From Actinomycetota bacterium (lineage in GTDB: Bacteria; Actinomycetota; Thermoleophilia; Solirubrobacterales; Thermoleophilaceae): a DNA stretch of 8,596 nucleotides. The stretch lies in assembly GCA_005883295.1 (NCBI GenBank), contig VAWV01000207.1, positions 1 to 8,596 on the forward strand, written 5' to 3'. Both the position numbers and the translations under genes were made by a program. Shown here one piece after another: positions 5,376 through 8,596 of this stretch; positions within the stretch are counted from its first letter, which is position 1; each line of letters opens with the position of its first letter. The notes under the pieces were generated by a model that had not been told where the DNA came from, ran no database searches, and saw only the letters and a program-made list of their open reading frames with translations.

Positions 5376-7758
5376 GCTCGATCACCTGCTCGTAGGTGCC
5401 GCGGTCGAGGAACGGGATGTCGGGCATGCTCGCGGCGCCCTGGGAGCTCGGGTGGTACATGCGCCGCGGCTCGCGCCACGCGGCGGGCTTCGCGGAGCCG
5501 AACCGCGTGCGGAGGGTGCCGAACGCGCTGATGGCCGCCTTCCACAGCGCCGTCCGCGGCAGGTGCTGGAGCGCGTAGACCTCGCCCCACGTGGACTCGA
5601 ACACGTGCTCGTCGTTGCGGCTGGCGGTGAGGAGGTCGACCCCCGGCTCAAACCGCCCCAGCGCCCGACGGAAGGCTGCGTTCGTGAACGTCTGCCACGC
5701 CGCCACGCCGGGGTCGACCGTCCCGTGCCTGTTCGTCCGAGCGAACGAGCCGTCCCAGCGCAGGATCGTCTTCAGCACGGTGGCGGCGTGTCCGGAGGCG
5801 CCTCTGCCGATCCGCCGGATCAGCCCCGTCATGAGCACACGCTGCTCGGCGTGCGTGCCGGTGTAGGCATCGATCCCCGCCGTGCGCGCGAAGCCGCCGC
5901 CGGCCCTGATGGCCTTGCGCAGCCGCAGGCGGATGAGCGCGGCGCGGTGGTAGCGGCCGAGCAGCCGTTCGCGCGCTGGCGCGTCGCCCTGGGTCCAGCC
6001 GACCGAGGGCATGTTGTTCCAGTTGAAGAGAAAGCCCTGCTTGGGGTCCATCACGTGCGGGCGCTGCCTGGGCGTGAGGAAGCCGCGCCATTCCGCCTCG
6101 CCTGTGCCGGGATACGGGAGGCGCTCGTCGAAGCCGCGCGGCTTTATCTGGAGGAGCCCCGGGTGCCAGTAGCCGATGTGGCCGCGATCGTCGGCGGCCA
6201 TCAGGTTCTCGTTCCAGGTGAGCTTGACCGCCGCGCGGTTCACGTCCTTCACGCTGCGCGCGGAGTTCACGTCGGCGAGGCCCACGAGGGTGCCGATCTC
6301 GTGCTTCCAGATCGCGTAGCGGCGGGCATAGGCCACGTCGCCGCCCCGGACCTGTACCGGGCCGTGGATTGTGCGGCACAGCCGGACCGTCTTCGTCCCG
6401 GAGTCGGGCGGGTGGCCGCCGAGGATGTCGGACGGCGGCGAGCGGTACATGATCGCCTCGTCGTGGCAGCTCATGTCCAGGCGCTGGCCCCTGAAGAAGT
6501 AGCTCTCGGGGCCGGCGAGCTGCTCGGCGTAGAGGTCGTCGTCGTCGGTCAGCCCACTGGTGAGGCCCCAAGCCACGTGCGCGTTGTGGCCGATTCCGAT
6601 CACCGGGACGCCCGGCGCCGTCGTGCCGCGCACGTCCAGCCCGGGCCCGTGCAGCTCGAGCTCTATGAACAGCTCGGGGATCTGGAACCCGAGCTGGGGT
6701 CCGTTCCAGAACGTGGCGCTGTGCCCCCTCCGGCGGATCGCCCACATGTTCGAGCCGCCGTGGCGGCCGAGCGCGCCGATCAGGGGCAACCGGCGAGCGG
6801 TCGCGGCGGTCCCCCCGCCACCGCCGTTCGCCGAGTTCGTCTCCGGCAGCGGCAGGGACAGGGCGAACGCATGCGACCGCTTGAACGCGGCGCGCTCCTG
6901 CTTGCGGGTCCGCCCGGGCTGGGACGGGAAGAGCCCCGAGGAGCGCGGGATCGTGGCCACCTGGCCCCGCGTCCGCAGCGGGAGGAGCAGGTTGAAGAGC
7001 CTGGGGCCGAGGGCGCGGAGCGCGCGCACGTTGTCGAGCTCCTCACCGTCGTCGCTCGGGACCGTTCGCGCCAGGTACACGCCGATCGCGGCCGAGTCCT
7101 CGGGTGTCCAGTCGGCGGGAACGTCGCCGACCGCGGGAAACTCGCCCGGAAGCTTGCTCGGGTCGCTGCGCGTCTCGGCAATCCACGCGTTGATGCCGTC
7201 GGTGATGCTCTGGAAGCGGGCGCGGAGGGGCGCGGGCAGGCGGGCGAGCTGGGCGTCCAGCTCCGCCCTTGTGTAGAAGTCGCGCCGCACCTGGGCGTCC
7301 ATCGCGACGTAGTCCTTGCCGAGGATCTCGGCCAGGTGACCGGTGGTGGCACGGCGGAAGAGCTCGAGCTGGAACAACCGGTCCTGCGCCATGGCGTAGC
7401 CGGCGCCGAACCAGACGTCGTACGAGGTCTTCCCCTTGATGTCCGGGACCCCGAAGCGGTCGCGCCTGATCGTCACCCCCAGGCGCGGAGACTCGGTCGA
7501 CTCGGCCGGCTGGCCGAACAGGTCGGGCTTGAACCGGTGCTTCAGGAAGAGCGCGGTCTGGTCCTGGAGGTGCGGCGATCCGGTGCCGCTCGGGAGACCG
7601 CTCAGCGACACGAAGCCGCTCTGGCCCGGCGGCAGGATGTCGACGGCGCGGCGGATGCGCGCAGCGGCCGCAGCGGGCCCGATCGCCGCGAGCAGCACTG
7701 CCGCCACCCCTACGGGCACGACGGGCGCGCGCAGCGCCCTCCCCACTCGTCCAAGCAC
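5365..7758 (-). CDS. Secreted penicillin-acylase-family N-terminal nucleophile hydrolase
   Basis: A 797-residue precursor of the penicillin acylase (S45) family, which cuts amide bonds such as those of penicillins, N-acyl-homoserine lactones or other acyl amides. Residues 1-33 look like a Sec signal (arginines, hydrophobic core, A-A-A-A). The alpha part contains R-D-R-F-G-V-P at 99-105 and G-Y-A-M-A-Q-D-R-L-F-Q at 120-130. An Asn/Gly-rich spacer at 308-317 precedes the autoproteolysis site H-G-G-S-N-M-W, making S336 the likely beta-chain N-terminal nucleophile. The beta part has G-P-Q-L-G-F-Q at 353-359, G-I-G-H-N-A-H-V-A-W-G at 388-398 and N-W-N-N-M-P at 579-584, where N581 is the likely oxyanion asparagine. 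The protein is complete, of normal length, and should act outside the membrane. The GTG at 7758 is chosen because the signal peptide begins there; the GTG at 7746 is also possible, and upstream in-frame sequence lies antisense to fdhD and is not credible. It is first in the minus-strand gene run. The acyl substrate is unknown. Confidence 0.92.
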   Translation of the reverse strand: MLGRVGRALRAPVVPVGVAAVLLAAIGPAAAAARIRRAVDILPPGQSGFVSLSGLPSGTGSPHLQDQTALFLKHRFKPDLFGQPAESTESPRLGVTIRRDRFGVPDIKGKTSYDVWFGAGYAMAQDRLFQLELFRRATTGHLAEILGKDYVAMDAQVRRDFYTRAELDAQLARLPAPLRARFQSITDGINAWIAETRSDPSKLPGEFPAVGDVPADWTPEDSAAIGVYLARTVPSDDGEELDNVRALRALGPRLFNLLLPLRTRGQVATIPRSSGLFPSQPGRTRKQERAAFKRSHAFALSLPLPETNSANGGGGGTAATARRLPLIGALGRHGGSNMWAIRRRGHSATFWNGPQLGFQIPELFIELELHGPGLDVRGTTAPGVPVIGIGHNAHVAWGLTSGLTDDDDLYAEQLAGPESYFFRGQRLDMSCHDEAIMYRSPPSDILGGHPPDSGTKTVRLCRTIHGPVQVRGGDVAYARRYAIWKHEIGTLVGLADVNSARSVKDVNRAAVKLTWNENLMAADDRGHIGYWHPGLLQIKPRGFDERLPYPGTGEAEWRGFLTPRQRPHVMDPKQGFLFNWNNMPSVGWTQGDAPARERLLGRYHRAALIRLRLRKAIRAGGGFARTAGIDAYTGTHAEQRVLMTGLIRRIGRGASGHAATVLKTILRWDGSFARTNRHGTVDPGVAAWQTFTNAAFRRALGRFEPGVDLLTASRNDEHVFESTWGEVYALQHLPRTALWKAAISAFGTLRTRFGSAKPAAWREPRRMYHPSSQGAASMPDIPFLDRGTYEQVIELGP
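5382..5387 (-). promoter_or_regulatory. Ribosome binding site deciding a TTG start for the amine oxidase
   Basis: AGGTGA lies six bases before the TTG at 5375, inside the last codons of the acylase gene. The TTG is followed directly by the twin-arginine signal, so the start fits both translation and export signals. Confidence 0.7.
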
Positions 7759-7822
7759 GGCGGGCGATGCTACCTGCGGGCCTGCACGCGCGAGCCATAC
7801 GGCGATCGGCCACCATGTTCCC
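7759..7822. promoter_or_regulatory. Divergent intergenic region between the acylase operon and fdhD
   Basis: These 64 bp separate the two oppositely directed genes and must hold, or lie beside, the promoters for both unless transcription starts inside the genes. I see no convincing -35/-10 pair on either strand and no long inverted repeat, so the call rests on gene layout alone. Confidence 0.4.
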
Positions 7823-8596
7823 ATGGAGGCGGCTTTCGACAGGCACGTCGCGCGCGCGGATATCGAGCGTGTGCGGGGTCGGGAACGGGGTGGCGCGCGC
7901 GACGACCTGGCGGTCGAGGAGCCGCTCGAGATCCGGGTAGACGGCGCGCCGCTCGCGGTGACGATGCGCACCCCCGGCGAGGACGAGGCGCTGGCCGCTG
8001 GCTTCCTCGCGGGCGAGGGCCTGATCGAAGGGCCGGATGACGTCCTGTCGGCCGGGCCGCCCGAGGACCTGGCGGCGAACGTGGTGGACGTGCGCACGCG
8101 GTCGGGGCTGCGGCGCGACCCGGCCGGCGAGCGGCGCTTCTACCTGAGCTCGTCGTGCGGGGTGTGCGGGAAGGGAGCGCTCGAGTTCGTGCGCCAGGAG
8201 GCGCCGCCGTCACCGGCCGGCGCGCCGATCTCGCGGGAGCTCGTGATCCGCGCGCCCGCCGAGGCCCGTCGCAACCAGAAGTCGTTCGAGCGCACCGGCG
8301 GCCTCCACGCCACCGCGCTGTTCGATCCATCGGGCGAGCTGCTCGTGCTCTACGAGGACGTGGGGCGGCACAACGCGATGGACAAGGCGATCGGGGCGAT
8401 GCTCCTGCGGGGACGGTTCCCGCTTCCGGGGGTGCTGGCGTGCGTGAGCGGGCGGGCGTCGTTCGAGCTCGTCCAGAAGGCCAGCCTGGCGGCCCTGGCG
8501 GGCCTGGTCGCCGTGGGAGCGCCGTCGAGCCTGGCCGTTGAGCTCGCCCGCGAGCGTGGGATGCTGCTCTGCGGGTTCGTCCGCGACGGGTCTTTC
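7823..8596 (+). CDS. fdhD: FdhD, formate dehydrogenase accessory sulfurtransferase (3' end cut by window)
   Basis: The reading frame is open from the ATG at 7823 to the window edge (258 codons, no stop). FdhD carries sulfur from a cysteine desulfurase to the molybdenum (bis-MGD) cofactor of formate dehydrogenases, in the cytosol. Visible family marks are L-A-V-E-E-P-L-E-I-R-V at residues 32-42, P-G-E-D-E-A-L-A-A-G-F-L at 52-63, the sulfur-carrying cysteine motif S-S-C-G-V-C-G-K near 112-119 (8149-8172), the E-D-V-G-R-H-N-A-M-D-K stretch near 179-189, and the C-terminal M-L-L-C-G-F-V-R segment. Family members are usually about 265-285 residues, so perhaps 5-20 residues lie beyond the window. 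No clear ribosome binding site precedes the ATG; the N-terminus before the conserved block is uncertain and a downstream GTG at 7871 is possible. It diverges from the acylase operon across 64 bp. A molybdenum- or tungsten-dependent formate dehydrogenase elsewhere in the genome is expected. Confidence 0.95.
   Translation, partial: MEAAFDRHVARADIERVRGRERGGARDDLAVEEPLEIRVDGAPLAVTMRTPGEDEALAAGFLAGEGLIEGPDDVLSAGPPEDLAANVVDVRTRSGLRRDPAGERRFYLSSSCGVCGKGALEFVRQEAPPSPAGAPISRELVIRAPAEARRNQKSFERTGGLHATALFDPSGELLVLYEDVGRHNAMDKAIGAMLLRGRFPLPGVLACVSGRASFELVQKASLAALAGLVAVGAPSSLAVELARERGMLLCGFVRDGSF

Noticed and set aside
5095..8040. A 981-codon plus-strand open frame
   Set aside because: It lies antisense to the well-supported amine oxidase start, the whole acylase and then out of frame with fdhD. 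It is rich in Arg, Ala, Gly and Pro with no family motif, as expected from shadows of GC-rich genes.
7759..8097. 113 additional N-terminal residues on the acylase
   Set aside because: They are antisense to fdhD, Ser/Arg/Ala-rich, and would bury the signal peptide inside the protein.

Overview
The window is a gene-dense, very GC-rich stretch. Its strong G/C bias at third codon positions, its mix of ATG, GTG and TTG starts, and its family content suggest a high-GC actinobacterium. A deep lineage such as Thermoleophilia is possible, but that is a guess from style, not a measurement. No RNA genes, insertion sequences or CRISPR arrays were seen.

Six genes lie head to tail on the minus strand (about 7758 down to 20) with overlaps of 4 to 14 bp or a gap of 29 bp, so they look like one operon. 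In order of transcription they are: a secreted penicillin-acylase-family Ntn hydrolase (5365-7758); a Tat-exported flavin monoamine oxidase broken by a small internal deletion (3922-5375); a MurL-type UDP-MurNAc-L-Ala-L-Glu epimerase with a frameshift near its C-terminus (2632-3892); a MurD2-type Mur ligase (1287-2645); a fold-type IV PLP aminotransferase/lyase (502-1290); and a small cupin (20-505). One gene diverges on the plus strand: fdhD (7823 to the window end), a formate dehydrogenase sulfurtransferase factor missing only its last residues.

The main biological point is the murL-murD2 pair. In the pathway first worked out in Xanthomonas, MurD2 adds L-glutamate (not D-glutamate) to UDP-MurNAc-L-Ala, and MurL then epimerises that terminal L-Glu in an ATP-dependent way. 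Together they replace glutamate racemase plus classical MurD. The ligase here lacks classical MurD's D-Glu-site motifs at two places and sits directly behind the MurL-like gene, so a generic 'MurD' label would probably miss its substrate. The class IV PLP enzyme is translationally coupled to it and might be a D-amino-acid aminotransferase, but its substrate cannot be settled from sequence.

Two neighbouring genes (amine oxidase and murL) each carry a frame disruption while both flanks stay well conserved and keep coding-type base composition. This suggests assembly or sequencing errors, or very recent mutations.
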